Shown here: one piece after another, positions 26,900 to 36,698 of the stretch | Layout of the letters: every line of letters starts with the position of its first letter | Position numbering within the stretch: position 1 is the stretch's first letter | Origin: Candidatus Obscuribacter phosphatis | GTDB taxonomy: Bacteria > Cyanobacteriota > Vampirovibrionia > Obscuribacterales > Obscuribacteraceae | DNA: 61,387 bases | Direction: 5' to 3' | NCBI GenBank assembly: GCA_001899315.1 | Contig: MOYA01000001.1 | Span: 1,071,648 to 1,133,034 of the forward strand | Made by a program: the position numbers and the translations under genes | Notes under the pieces: model-generated | What the model saw: only the letters and a program-made list of their open reading frames with translations | Database searches by the model: none | What the model was told of the DNA's origin: nothing

Positions 26900-27805
26900 A
26901 TGAATAAGTCGCTTTTTACCAATTTGACAATCAGTTTGGGTGTTTCGCTCGTATCATTGCTGGGGGCGCCGTTCTCGATTTTGCCGGCGACCGCTCAAAA
27001 TACTCTCCAGGGCGGTGTGCAGGAAGACCACACCCACAGGGGCGATGGTCCCAGCTTGAAGCGTAAAGATGTAGACGGCGACCCTTTTGGCAGTGACCCC
27101 AATGAAAATCCGCTTGATAATGCGCTGGAGCCGCCGCCTGGTTCTTTTGATGTCGAAAGCGCCAAGCCGCCGCGCAAACCCTTGAATGCCGCAGTGACAG
27201 ATCAAGGTGGTCAGTTCAATGGTCAGCAGATGCCTGCTATGGAAGACAGTTTGCCTCCCGAGCCCCCGATTCAGCGCCGCCCGCCCATGCAATCTGGTTT
27301 GCAGCAGCAAGCAGCTAAAGCCGCCGAAGTTGATAATTCGGCTGAGATGCAATTATTGTGGGATGCTTGGCATAAACGTGTGGCCGAGTCTATATATGTC
27401 AAGTTCAACACCTTGGCTCAGATGGCTTTCAAGACCAGTCCGCCTTTGCTATGCCAGGTTGGTTATTGTGTGGCTCGCGACGGTCGCATAGGCAATGTGC
27501 GTGTTTTGCAGAAAAGTCCTAACCCTATGTACAATGCCATGCTTATAGGCGTTATAAATTCGATGACCAATAATCCGGTTTTGCAGTTTCCACCCAATTC
27601 AAAGCGGCAGTTTGTCGAGAAAACCGGCACATTTACCTGGAACTACGGCGATCAAGGCTTCAAGCATATGATCAATGACCGCGAGACAGTTAAACAAGGT
27701 GGCGGCAGACCGATGCAGCAGCAGCCTATGCAAATGCAACCGCAGCAAATGCAACAAATGCAGCAAATGATGCAGCAAATGCAAATGATGCCCATGCAGC
27801 AATAA
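26900..27805 (+). CDS. Secreted protein with TonB-C-like domain and Gln/Met-rich tail
   Basis: This 301-residue protein has a signal peptide (hydrophobic residues 8-31, ending ATAQ). A Pro/Gln-rich linker contains PPPGSF (about 78-83). A domain at about 150-255 resembles the TonB C-terminal fold, with AWHKRVAESIYVKF, CQVGYCVARDGRIGNVRVL and a Pro-containing end. The last 35 residues are almost only Met, Gln and Pro. It might connect the envelope to something outside, but no ExbB/ExbD or receptor is near. ATG 26900; divergent from tatD. Confidence 0.7.
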   Translation: MNKSLFTNLTISLGVSLVSLLGAPFSILPATAQNTLQGGVQEDHTHRGDGPSLKRKDVDGDPFGSDPNENPLDNALEPPPGSFDVESAKPPRKPLNAAVTDQGGQFNGQQMPAMEDSLPPEPPIQRRPPMQSGLQQQAAKAAEVDNSAEMQLLWDAWHKRVAESIYVKFNTLAQMAFKTSPPLLCQVGYCVARDGRIGNVRVLQKSPNPMYNAMLIGVINSMTNNPVLQFPPNSKRQFVEKTGTFTWNYGDQGFKHMINDRETVKQGGGRPMQQQPMQMQPQQMQQMQQMMQQMQMMPMQQ

Positions 27806-27836
27806 TCAGTCTTAAACAGGGGTAGTCTGCAGGCAA

Positions 27837-29270
27837 TTGAGCAAATTAGCGAAGGCTTTGATTGAGCAATTGAAAGACATAGTCGGGGCCGACTATGTGC
27901 TTACCGATAGTCTTGACCTGGCTCTTTATGAATCAGATGCCGAAACCCTCGATATGGCTGTTCCCGACCTAGTGGTCTTGCCTGCCACTATCGAGCAGAC
28001 CCAGGCTGTGGTTAAACTGCTAGCCGCCGCCAAGATTCCAATCACGGCACGTGGCGCCGGCACCGGTCTATCCGGCGGTTCTACCTGTGTGCATGGCGGT
28101 GCCTCGCTGGTTTTTACCAGAATGTCTAAAGTACTTGCTGTCGACCCATACGAAAGGGTTGCTCATGTGCAGGTTGGTGCCACCAATGTTTCTGTTTCAA
28201 AGGCAGCGAGCAAATATGGACTTTATTTCGCGCCCGACCCCAGCTCGCAGATAGCTTCAACCATAGGCGGCAATATAGCCGAGAATGCCGGTGGTCCGCA
28301 CACTCTCAAATATGGCATGACCACCCATCATGTTTTGGCTTTGCGTGGTGTCGATAGTCGTGGTGAAATTGCCGAATTCGGCGGCTTTGGTAGAGGCGGG
28401 GTCGATCTTACATCGCTTATGGTCGGCTCGGAAGGTACTTTGTTTCTCGTCCAAGAAGCCCTACTGCGATTGACCGCCAAAGCCTCTAGGGTCGAGACTT
28501 TGCTTGCCTATTTTTCTACGGTCGGTGAATGCGGGCAGGCGGTATCAGATATAGTGGCGCAAGGTGTGATCCCCGCGGCTATGGAGATGATCGATAAGCT
28601 TACTCTTAATGCAGTGGAAGATTATCTAAAACTAGGTCTCAATAGAGAGGCGGCCGCTCTACTAATCATTGAACTTGATGGTGACGGTATTGATGCCGCT
28701 CATGCTATTGTGCAGAGTTGTCTGGAAAAAAATCAGGTGATATCTGTAACCTGGGCTAAAGACGAAGCCGAGCGCATGCGCATTTGGAAAGCACGTAAGT
28801 TGTCTTTCGGAGCGCTCGGTCGCATTGCACCGCATGGCTATGTCTTAGATGGGGTGATACCAAGATCGCGATTGGCAGAAGCTATCGATGGCATAGCAAA
28901 GATTGGTGAAAGGTTCGACCTGACAATTGCCAATGTTTATCATGCCGGTGATGGCAATTTACACCCCTGCATGCTTTATCACCGTGACAAACTTGATGAA
29001 GTAAAGCGGGTAATGTTGGCCGGCAAAGAAATACTCTCTCTTTGTGTGGCTTTGGGCGGAACTCTCTCGGGTGAGCATGGTATTGGTATAGAGAAGGTTG
29101 AAGAGATGCAGACCTTGCTCAGTTGTGATGATTTAGCTTTTATGGAAAATATTAAAGAGGCCTTCGATCAAGAAGGCTTGTTCAATCCAGGCAAGCTCTT
29201 GCCTTCTTTGAAAAGATGCGGCGAGAGTGGGGCGCGGCCTCTAATTAGGCATAATATTGCTGCCTGCTAG
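27837..29270 (+). CDS. glcD: FAD-linked glycolate/D-lactate oxidase subunit
   Basis: This flavoprotein of the GlcD/D-lactate dehydrogenase family oxidises 2-hydroxyacids to 2-oxoacids. The FAD-binding PCMH domain (about 40-215) shows ITARGAGTGLSGGSTCVHGG and PDPSSQIASTIGGNIAENAG. The C-terminal cap holds NVYHAGDGNLHP (about 365-376) and LSGEHGIGIEK, hallmarks of the family. At 477 residues it is full length. The start is TTG 27837. No glcE or glcF lies next to it, so electron transfer partners are elsewhere or absent. Confidence 0.9.
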   Translation: MSKLAKALIEQLKDIVGADYVLTDSLDLALYESDAETLDMAVPDLVVLPATIEQTQAVVKLLAAAKIPITARGAGTGLSGGSTCVHGGASLVFTRMSKVLAVDPYERVAHVQVGATNVSVSKAASKYGLYFAPDPSSQIASTIGGNIAENAGGPHTLKYGMTTHHVLALRGVDSRGEIAEFGGFGRGGVDLTSLMVGSEGTLFLVQEALLRLTAKASRVETLLAYFSTVGECGQAVSDIVAQGVIPAAMEMIDKLTLNAVEDYLKLGLNREAAALLIIELDGDGIDAAHAIVQSCLEKNQVISVTWAKDEAERMRIWKARKLSFGALGRIAPHGYVLDGVIPRSRLAEAIDGIAKIGERFDLTIANVYHAGDGNLHPCMLYHRDKLDEVKRVMLAGKEILSLCVALGGTLSGEHGIGIEKVEEMQTLLSCDDLAFMENIKEAFDQEGLFNPGKLLPSLKRCGESGARPLIRHNIAAC

Positions 29271-29283
29271 CTGCTTGCCATTC

Positions 29284-29305
29284 GGTTGCTAATCTGTTGC
29301 TAATC
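29284..29305. repeat. 11-nt tandem repeat downstream of glcD
   Basis: GGTTGCTAATC (29284-29294) and TGTTGCTAATC (29295-29305) are head-to-tail, 13 nt after the glcD stop. Both contain TAA. Confidence 0.8.
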
Positions 29306-29355
29306 GGAGCTCGTATTATGATCTGCTAAAATTTGTAGATATTGGTTAACGGGTG

Positions 29356-31092
29356 ATGTCTTTGACGGACGGTCCAGGAAAGAAAAGACCTCCTTCGCCT
29401 TTCGAATCGCATCTGCGTATGCGCAACAAAGAAGAGGCGGAAGCTCAGGCTCTTACAGCTAGTTCTGCTAATTCGACTAGTTCAACTACTAAAGAACAGA
29501 GCAAAAGCACGTTCTCGTCCGACCTACTGGCTTCGGTGGTGGTCTTTCTGGTTGCTCTGCCCTTGTGTATGGGTATTTCCATCGCCTCTGGTCTGACCCC
29601 GGCTCATGGTATTGTCACTGGCATAATCGGCGGCATCGTTGTCGGCTTTCTAGGCGGCAGTCCTATGCAGGTGAGCGGACCGGCAGCCGGACTGGCTGTG
29701 GTTGTGCTCGAACTAATTAAAGAGCATGGCACCGAGAGGCTTGGAGTAATCATCTGTCTAGCCGGCATCGTGCAGATTATCGCCGGTTGTCTCAAGGCGG
29801 CGCCATGGTTTCGTGCCGTTCCGCCGGCGGTTATCAACGGCATGCTCTCTGGTATTGGCGTACTTATTTTTGCCGCCCAGTTTCATGTCATGGTTGATGA
29901 CTCGCCCAAAGGCAGTGGTATCAATAACTTACTTTCTATACCTTCGGCTATTTGGAAAGGTTTGAACGTACCCGGCACCGGAGCGGCGGAAACCACTCAC
30001 CATCTGGCTGCAGCAGTTGGTCTAGTGACTGTCATTATTCTGATTTTGTGGCAAAAGTTTGCTTCGGGGCGGCTGAAAGTATTGCCTGGATCTCTAGTGG
30101 CAGTTCTTTTGGCGACAGGATTTTCTACTTTTTTGGCCCTGCCGGTCAGATATGTAGCCATTCCCGATAATTTATTTGCCTCGCTGACAGTTACAACCAT
30201 CGGTGATTTTCAGCGCTTTTTCAGTACCGAGGTCTTGCTCGACGCCGTTGCCATAGCCTTTATCGCCACCGCTGAGACCTTGCTTACTTGTGCCGCTCTA
30301 GACAAATTGCATAATGGACCTCGTACAAACTATGACCGCGAGCTGGTTGGGCAAGGCATAGGCAATAGTCTCTGCGGTCTGGTCGGTTGTCTGCCTCTCA
30401 CAGGCGTCATGGTGCGCAGCGGGGTTAACTTGGCTGCCGGTGCCAAAACTAGGCTGTCGTGCATTCTGCACGGCTTTTGGATTTTGTTGTTTGTCGTGGT
30501 CTTTCCTCATGTCCTTGAGCATATTCCTACCTCTTCATTGGCGGCCTTGCTTGTCTTTACCGGTTACAAAATGGTCAATTTCAAAGTAATCAAGGATATG
30601 CGCAAATACGGACGCTCTGAGGCTCTCATCTATTTGGCCACGGTCATACTAATAGTCTGTGAAGATCTCTTGACCGGTGTTATTGCCGGAGTAGTGCTTT
30701 CTGTATGCAAATTGCTATATATGTTTTCGCACCTTGAGATCAAGCTGCGTTACGACCCAAAACGCAATCGCACCCACGTGTCTCTCAGTGGCGCAGCCAC
30801 TTTCTTGAGCCTACCTAAATTGGCTGATACCGTAGATAGAGTCAAAGGCGATAGTGAATTGCATATTCATCTTGAAGACTTAGAATATATCGACCATGCC
30901 TGTCTTGATTTGCTAATGAATTGGGACAAGCAGCACCGAGCTGCCGGCGGTACTCTTGTCATGGACTGGGGTGCTCTCGGTACGGTTTTTCGTGAGCGCA
31001 GAAAAGGCACACGGGGCGAGAATCGCGAGTTTCGCGCCGTCACCGAGTCAGAAGAAGATGAAGAAGTTTCGGCTGAGCAAGAGAGCCGCTAA
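29356..31092 (+). CDS. SulP family anion transporter with STAS domain
   Basis: This 578-residue membrane transporter of the SulP/SLC26 family carries sulfate, bicarbonate or other anions. A 55-residue hydrophilic N-terminus leads to about 10-12 membrane helices with LPLCMGISIASGLTPAHGI and VSGPAAGLAVVV. A C-terminal cytoplasmic STAS domain is at about 475-550 (HIHLEDLEYIDHACLDLL). Substrate cannot be read from sequence; a cyanobacterial BicA-like bicarbonate role is possible but no carbonic anhydrase is adjacent. The ATG at 29356 follows an in-frame GTG at 29353. Confidence 0.9.
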   Translation: MSLTDGPGKKRPPSPFESHLRMRNKEEAEAQALTASSANSTSSTTKEQSKSTFSSDLLASVVVFLVALPLCMGISIASGLTPAHGIVTGIIGGIVVGFLGGSPMQVSGPAAGLAVVVLELIKEHGTERLGVIICLAGIVQIIAGCLKAAPWFRAVPPAVINGMLSGIGVLIFAAQFHVMVDDSPKGSGINNLLSIPSAIWKGLNVPGTGAAETTHHLAAAVGLVTVIILILWQKFASGRLKVLPGSLVAVLLATGFSTFLALPVRYVAIPDNLFASLTVTTIGDFQRFFSTEVLLDAVAIAFIATAETLLTCAALDKLHNGPRTNYDRELVGQGIGNSLCGLVGCLPLTGVMVRSGVNLAAGAKTRLSCILHGFWILLFVVVFPHVLEHIPTSSLAALLVFTGYKMVNFKVIKDMRKYGRSEALIYLATVILIVCEDLLTGVIAGVVLSVCKLLYMFSHLEIKLRYDPKRNRTHVSLSGAATFLSLPKLADTVDRVKGDSELHIHLEDLEYIDHACLDLLMNWDKQHRAAGGTLVMDWGALGTVFRERRKGTRGENREFRAVTESEEDEEVSAEQESR

Positions 31093-31213
31093 AGGCCTTT
31101 TAGATAGCGGCTGCAGGTAGTTGTTATACATTAATTATGGGTGTATTTCGACTGATAAACGGGTATGATGCAATGAGATTCGCTCATTTTCTGAAACTCG
31201 CGGAGGTCGCATA

Positions 31214-32962
31214 TTGCACGGCAAACTAGATTTAGGAAGAGCTAAAGGACTCAAGCAGTCTGAAATCAAAAAACTGAATCGGTTACTGCAGAAGCGTATT
31301 CCTAAAGATAAGATATTGACGACGGAAATTGCTGATTCCATCGCCGAAATTACTCATGAGACGGGCTATGCAGTCTCAATTGTCGTGAATAGACGTGGTC
31401 AAGTTGTGAATGTCACAGTCGGCTCACCTGCCGATGTGCAGATGCCTGAACTGCGCGGTGTGCGTGTTGGTCCTGGTCGTCTTTGTGGTCATCGCATTAT
31501 TTCGGCAGTGCAGGCTCCTGCCGAAAATGGCGCACGAGCAGGCAAGAGCCCCCATGCCGAACTGGTTTCATCTAAGGAAAGTCTGCAGTTTATGGCACGC
31601 AATCGTCTTGACCTATTGGCTCAAGTGACGGTTGATCCCCGTGGTAATTTTTCTAGATCTAAAGGGGAACAGGCTAAATTAGCCGATCTTGTTCAGGTTG
31701 CTCATCTTTTGCCCGGACGTGATTCAGACGGCAAACTCTGGAAGATTTTGCCAGCGCAAACAGTGCGCGGAGTGCAAGAAGACAATTTCGAAGAGTTGAT
31801 TTCGGCTCTCGAAGAAGAGTTTCGCACACGCGCCCCCGAATTGGCAGTGGCTGAAGGTGAAGAAAGAGCTTTTCTTATTGGTTTGGTTTGCGACGGCGCC
31901 AATTCTTGGCAGGTAGAAGACGACTTAGATGAGCTGGCGCGCCTAGCCCGTACTGCTGGTGCAACTGTTTGCGGTCGTCTCACCCAGACAAGGCAGGGAC
32001 CCGACCCCAAATTTTTCTTGGGTTCAGGCAAAATTCAAGAAGTGGCTTTGCTTATTCAAGAATTGGGTGCCACCCTGCTTGTCGTCGATCAAGAACTGAC
32101 ACCCAACCAACAGCGCAATATAGAAGAAGCTGTGGCGGTGAAAGTAATTGATCGCACTGAATTGATTTTGGATATTTTTGCCCAACGAGCCCAGACCAAA
32201 GAAGGTAAGTTGCAAGTTGAATTGGCTCAGCTCAAGTATCTTTACCCTCGTCTGATTGGTAAAGGGCAGACCCTATCTAGATTGGGCGGCGGTATCGGTA
32301 CCAGAGGTCCTGGTGAAACCAAGTTGGAAATAGATCGCCGTCGCATTCGCGAGAAAATTACTTTCTTGGAAGAAGAAGCGGCCCGCATCAAGAGTTATCG
32401 AGACACTCAGAGAAAAAGGCGTGTGAGCGAGCATTTGCCGGTGGTGGCTTTGACCGGTTATACCAATAGCGGTAAGTCGACCTTGTTGAATGCCCTGACC
32501 AAAGCCGATGTCTATACCGGCGATAAATTATTCGCCACACTCGACCCGACCACCAGGCGCACCACTTTGCCCGACCATAGTCCGGTGCTCATTTCAGACA
32601 CTGTAGGCTTTATCAAGAAATTGCCCACATCATTGGTGACGGCTTTTCGCGCCACCCTAGAAGAGGTCGCCGTCGCCGATATTCTCTTGCATGTGGTGGA
32701 TGCCTCGCATCCTAATGTGCTTGAGCATATAAGCTCGGTGCATGATGTCTTGAGCGATCTAGGCGCTGTCGATAAACCAATGATTACTGTTCTCAACAAA
32801 GCCGATCGGGTACGCAAAGAAGACCTCGCCTGGCTTGTGGCCCAGGTTCCTAATCCGGTTATTGCTTCGGCTACTATGCGTTTCGGTCTAGGCAGCATAC
32901 TCAACAAGATTCAAGAAGTGATCTCTGAAGTCTGCCCGGAGCGGCAGAAATATAGTGCTTAA
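31214..32962 (+). CDS. hflX: Ribosome-associated GTPase HflX, long N-terminal form
   Basis: HflX is a 50S-binding GTPase that rescues stalled ribosomes. This 582-residue protein carries an N-terminal extension of about 200 residues like cyanobacterial HflX. The classical HflX domain follows (about 215-400, including GSGKIQEVALL and GTRGPGETKLE). The G domain starts around 408 with GYTNSGKST (G1), DPTTRR, DTVGF (G3) and NKAD (G4). The start is TTG 31214 with GGAGGT at good spacing. The TPR gene begins 2 nt after its stop. Confidence 0.94.
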   Translation: MHGKLDLGRAKGLKQSEIKKLNRLLQKRIPKDKILTTEIADSIAEITHETGYAVSIVVNRRGQVVNVTVGSPADVQMPELRGVRVGPGRLCGHRIISAVQAPAENGARAGKSPHAELVSSKESLQFMARNRLDLLAQVTVDPRGNFSRSKGEQAKLADLVQVAHLLPGRDSDGKLWKILPAQTVRGVQEDNFEELISALEEEFRTRAPELAVAEGEERAFLIGLVCDGANSWQVEDDLDELARLARTAGATVCGRLTQTRQGPDPKFFLGSGKIQEVALLIQELGATLLVVDQELTPNQQRNIEEAVAVKVIDRTELILDIFAQRAQTKEGKLQVELAQLKYLYPRLIGKGQTLSRLGGGIGTRGPGETKLEIDRRRIREKITFLEEEAARIKSYRDTQRKRRVSEHLPVVALTGYTNSGKSTLLNALTKADVYTGDKLFATLDPTTRRTTLPDHSPVLISDTVGFIKKLPTSLVTAFRATLEEVAVADILLHVVDASHPNVLEHISSVHDVLSDLGAVDKPMITVLNKADRVRKEDLAWLVAQVPNPVIASATMRFGLGSILNKIQEVISEVCPERQKYSA

Positions 32963-32964
32963 GC

Positions 32965-34311
32965 ATGGATAGACGTAGACTCTTAGAAGTACACCAGGCT
33001 GTCAAAGATGACTTCGATCAAGGTCGCTATAGAGAGCTTACAATTGCTTCTCGCCCGGTCTTGTCCGAGATCTCTGCCGAACTGCGAAATTTGCAGAAGG
33101 GCAAAGTCGATGCCGATCAGATATCGCGCCTTTGCGAATTTTTAGTAATTTTTGCCCGCACACAGTGCCGCATGGAAGAGTTTGATGATGCTCTTGAAAC
33201 CATGGATTTGGCTAGGCAAATTTTAGATACGGCACGCGAACTGCCTCTCTATGAGCCGCTCTTACTTGGCCTTGATTTAGAAGCAATCGTGCTGGAATTG
33301 AGCCGGGGCAGTGTCGATAAAGATTTCTCTGTAGACAAAGAGAAGTGTCTAGCCAAGCTTAAGCATATAGTCGATGGTCTCAAGGCTGAGCGAGAGCAAA
33401 AGAAGAATACCATCGCCTCCTCAAATAGATTGGCTCTCGACAGGCTCTTGGTCAAAGCCTTGTGTCATCTTGGTATGCTTTATCTTGATCTTTCTGAACT
33501 TGAACTTTCCGGGCGCTATCTGAGGCAGTCGCTAGGCCTTAGTCGCAGAGAGTTTGGCGAAAGTGATCGTTCCTCTTACTTTCCTTTACTGGGTTTGGCC
33601 AGGCTGCATGAAAGAGAAGGTAAAGCGGCTTTGGCTGCCGCTCTCTCTAAACAGGCTTATGAATTGGTTCTGCCTGGCACTGTAGAAAACGAGAATTTGC
33701 ACGCCCTCGTGGTCGAGCCCTTACTCATTCGCAGTCGTGCTCTGCTTGTCCAGGGCTTGCCCAGTCAAGCCTTACAAACAGCTAGACAAGCTGTCTATCA
33801 GGCTTTGAATTGTCTAGGAGACGAACATAGTTTGTTCCCTTACTGCTTAGCAGTGCGAGCACGTGCCTCATTTGAGACCTATCAAGAGTCTGAAGCAGTG
33901 AATGATTATGCCCACTTGCTTGAAATGAAAGAGCACAGTCTGGCACGTGAAGCCAGGCATAAGGGTGAACCTCCTGCCAATCATTTGTTGATAGAACCTC
34001 TCTGCGACCTTGCCCAAGCGCATGCTCGTGCCGGCGATAACGCCGCTGCTTCAGCCTGCTTAGAGCGTGCCCTGGATTATTTTGAAAAGGCGCCTTTCAA
34101 GCAAGATGACGCACTCTTTTCATCGACTTGCTATAGAGAAGCACGCATGCTCGATGAGCTTAGTTATGCTTATTTGATGCAAGGCAAATTGGCCGATGCC
34201 GTAAGACTTTTACCCGCCACATTACGCACTGACTATACGATTAGGGTCGATAGAATCACCAGTATTGTTGACGGGCTTTATAAGATGGTTACTAAAAACG
34301 CAAAGAGTTGA
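32965..34311 (+). CDS. TPR-repeat protein downstream of hflX
   Basis: This 448-residue soluble protein is almost all helix with several TPR-like units (LVKALCHLGMLYLDLSELEL, FPLLGLARLHEREGKAALAA, LIEPLCDLAQAHARAGDNAA). There is no signal peptide. It starts 2 nt after hflX and is likely co-transcribed. Function is unknown; TPRs usually mediate protein contacts. The last 20 nt overlap the convergent secreted-protein gene. Confidence 0.8.
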   Translation: MDRRRLLEVHQAVKDDFDQGRYRELTIASRPVLSEISAELRNLQKGKVDADQISRLCEFLVIFARTQCRMEEFDDALETMDLARQILDTARELPLYEPLLLGLDLEAIVLELSRGSVDKDFSVDKEKCLAKLKHIVDGLKAEREQKKNTIASSNRLALDRLLVKALCHLGMLYLDLSELELSGRYLRQSLGLSRREFGESDRSSYFPLLGLARLHEREGKAALAAALSKQAYELVLPGTVENENLHALVVEPLLIRSRALLVQGLPSQALQTARQAVYQALNCLGDEHSLFPYCLAVRARASFETYQESEAVNDYAHLLEMKEHSLAREARHKGEPPANHLLIEPLCDLAQAHARAGDNAAASACLERALDYFEKAPFKQDDALFSSTCYREARMLDELSYAYLMQGKLADAVRLLPATLRTDYTIRVDRITSIVDGLYKMVTKNAKS

Positions 34312-35539
34312 GCCCGCGGTAAAGCATTTGGTTGACACTGCGATTGACGGCGCGGTTCACTGTTCTACCTACTTGATTGGTTACGCCGCGCACTATGGGC
34401 GGTGTGGTCATGCCGCGGCGTGGTGCACCGCCGACGGTGCGATTTTGTACCTGATTTTGTTTGGCCATATTCATCAGTAAGTTCATTGTCTCAGGCATGG
34501 CTGAAGCCTCTGGGCTGACATGGAAGCCGCCGGCGGGCATGCCGTCTGCAGTCTGTTGCGGTGCCGCCATTAAGTTGCCGCCAGCACCCGAACCGCTATT
34601 GTTGAAGTTACCCGTCGGCATGGCACCGGCTGATTGAAAATTGCCGCCGCCGCCTGCTGCCTCTTGTTCAAGCACTTGCCCAAAGAGCGGTTGCTGTTGG
34701 TTTGAGAAGCTATTTCCCCCTTGGGGCATCTGCCAGCCGCTTTGGCTCTGCGATGTGGCGGCTGGACGAGTCTTGCTTGTTTTTACTGTTTTGCCGCCGG
34801 GCAGTTGCCAGCCTGATTGTTCAGGCGAAGTAGCATTATTGAAACCGGTATTAGTAAAGCCAGAATTACCAAAATTAGCATTGCCAAAATTCGAATTACC
34901 AGAATTAGAGTTAGCCGGTACGTTCCAGCCTGACTGTTGTGGCGCGCCGCTTGAGAAATTACCCCCACCCTGATCACCAGTCATGGCATTAGCCGGTACA
35001 GAATAGTTGCCGCCAAATTGGTTGTTAGGCATCGAGTTTGCCGGTACATTCCATCCTGATTGCCCCGGTTCTTCTGCTTGGGCGGATTGATCTGCTTGAA
35101 AAGAAGTATCCGCGCCGTTGTCTCCCATGGGCATATTTTGTGTAGGCATGCCGGAGAGACCGGTATTGGTATTACCCAGGGTGTTCGGTGTCACCCAGTC
35201 AGACTGCCCGAGCCCTGAATTATCTTGCTGTCCGGCATAAGCTGGGGTTTCGATGAAAGGTTTGTGAGAAGGCAGTACTGCACCCGATGGTCCAGTCTGA
35301 GCCGATTTACCTGCTGCTGTTTTGGTTGTCTTTACCGCTGCTTTTGCGACTGGCTTTGCCGCTGTTTGAGCTTTTGCCGGTTTCGGCGCCGGTGTTTTAA
35401 GGTACGCTCCGGGAGGAGCACTTTGCCAATTTTCGTAAGTGGCGGCTTCGGGTGCCTGAGCCATTGCCGGAGCAGAGCTAAGCGAGAGAGCAAGCAAGGT
35501 TCTTGCCCAATGTTTAGCGTTACTCTTCAAATTCTGCAC
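34292..35539 (-). CDS. Secreted Asn/Gly/Gln-rich low-complexity protein
   Basis: This 415-residue protein matches no family I know. A signal peptide (hydrophobic to about 27, AMAQA) is followed by APPGAYL (about 41-47), then Ala/Pro/Lys linker, then Asn/Gly/Ser/Gln-rich repeats of the type QSGWNVPAN and NFGNANFGN. The C-terminal 40 residues are more ordered and basic and end with VNQMLYRGLNSLRF, similar to the end of the upstream secreted protein. The start is GTG 35539 with GGAGGAG about 6 nt upstream. It is last of the ctp-secreted-secreted run. Confidence 0.75.
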   Translation of the reverse strand: MQNLKSNAKHWARTLLALSLSSAPAMAQAPEAATYENWQSAPPGAYLKTPAPKPAKAQTAAKPVAKAAVKTTKTAAGKSAQTGPSGAVLPSHKPFIETPAYAGQQDNSGLGQSDWVTPNTLGNTNTGLSGMPTQNMPMGDNGADTSFQADQSAQAEEPGQSGWNVPANSMPNNQFGGNYSVPANAMTGDQGGGNFSSGAPQQSGWNVPANSNSGNSNFGNANFGNSGFTNTGFNNATSPEQSGWQLPGGKTVKTSKTRPAATSQSQSGWQMPQGGNSFSNQQQPLFGQVLEQEAAGGGGNFQSAGAMPTGNFNNSGSGAGGNLMAAPQQTADGMPAGGFHVSPEASAMPETMNLLMNMAKQNQVQNRTVGGAPRRGMTTPPIVRGVTNQVGRTVNRAVNRSVNQMLYRGLNSLRF

Positions 35540-35604
35540 CTTTTCTCCTCCAGATTACTTCCAAATTAGCACAGTTTAGCCGGTTCCACTTGTTCTTGCC
35601 GATA

Positions 35605-36690
35605 CTAGCGACTGAACATCCTGTAGATTCCTTGGTTGATCAGACTATTGACCGGGTTGGCGTTATAGCCGTATGGAGACATGCCATAAGGAGACATGCC
35701 ATAGGGTGAGCCGCCCATCATGCGCATCGAATTGCCCAGTAAGCCGCCCATGGGGCTACCCATTGCACCACCTGAATAGCCGTAGGGAGACATGCCATAG
35801 GGAGACATGCCGTAAGGACTGCCATAGCCGTAGCCCGATTTTGCCGCCATCACTGCACCCAGACCTCGCACCAGGGCTGAACCGATGCCGGCTGCCACAG
35901 CGCCTGTCCCTGCCAGTGCGCTCGGCTGGTTCTGACTTGTAGCCCCTGTTTCGGGCTGACTTTGACTTTGGTTTTGAGTTTGACTCTGACTTTGACTCTG
36001 TAGATTGCCCTTGTTGAAGTCGTCCATGCTGGGAAAGTCGGCTGTCCAACCGGCTGGCAAATTGCTGTTTACCGACTGCGAGCTTTGACCAAGGTTCTGA
36101 TTTTGCTGCACCATACCTTGTTGCACCCCATTTTGCTGTGTCAGGTCGGGTGCTTGACTGGCAAAGCCGTTGCTATTTTGGTTGCCCTGATAGGGCGGCA
36201 GACTCTGACTTTGAAATTGACTAGGGGCGCCATTGAAGTTTTGCTGTTGAAACGGTTGATTTAGCATAGGCTGCGCCTGACTCATAAATTGGCCCGGATT
36301 CATAGGCTGTGCCTGACTCATAGGCTGCGCCTGACTCATAGGCTGCGCCTGATTTATAAACTGACCCTGATTCGGCATAGGCTGCGCCTGATTTGGCATA
36401 GGCTGCGCCTGATACATAGGCTGTGCTTGATTTATAGATTGACCCTGATTCATAAATTGCCCCTGATTTATCGGTGGCGAATTATATGAATAGTTTGGAG
36501 CCGGCTGCTGCTGCAGTTGTGGCTGTGCGCCGCTTTGCAAGAATGAGCCTGGAGGCGCCTGGTCTGACCCCTGTGCACCCTGGGCTGAGACAGGTCCAGC
36601 TAGACCGGCAAGCAAGATATTAAGCAGCAAGACCGCCGATAGAATCGGCGGTTTGCTCAGTCTCTTATTACTTATATCTTGCTTTGGCAT
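35605..36690 (-). CDS. Secreted Gln/Met/Pro-rich repeat protein
   Basis: This 361-residue protein is of unknown family. It has a signal peptide ending about residue 35, then APPGSFL (about 45-51). A long Gln-rich repeat zone follows with units such as NQAQPM and NQGQ. A hydrophobic Ala/Gly segment (about 262-280) comes next, then repeated SPYGM units and the C-terminal NSLINQGIYRMFSR, similar to the tail of the neighbouring protein. It starts 8 nt after the ctp stop. It is probably cell-surface or matrix-like. Confidence 0.75.
   Translation of the reverse strand: MPKQDISNKRLSKPPILSAVLLLNILLAGLAGPVSAQGAQGSDQAPPGSFLQSGAQPQLQQQPAPNYSYNSPPINQGQFMNQGQSINQAQPMYQAQPMPNQAQPMPNQGQFINQAQPMSQAQPMSQAQPMNPGQFMSQAQPMLNQPFQQQNFNGAPSQFQSQSLPPYQGNQNSNGFASQAPDLTQQNGVQQGMVQQNQNLGQSSQSVNSNLPAGWTADFPSMDDFNKGNLQSQSQSQTQNQSQSQPETGATSQNQPSALAGTGAVAAGIGSALVRGLGAVMAAKSGYGYGSPYGMSPYGMSPYGYSGGAMGSPMGGLLGNSMRMMGGSPYGMSPYGMSPYGYNANPVNSLINQGIYRMFSR
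36265..36480. repeat. Coding repeats of NQ-AQPM type
   Basis: Within the secreted protein, 18- to 24-nt units encoding variants of NQAQPM, SQAQPM and NQGQFM are repeated about a dozen times. GGCTGCGCCTGA is the commonest plus-strand word. The units stay in frame, so the tract can change length without breaking the gene. Confidence 0.85.
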
Positions 36691-36698
36691 TTTAGTGG

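Noticed and set aside
36265-36480. Repeat array considered as CRISPR-like
   Set aside because: Units are short, abutting and in frame within a secreted protein; there are no unique spacers and no cas genes.
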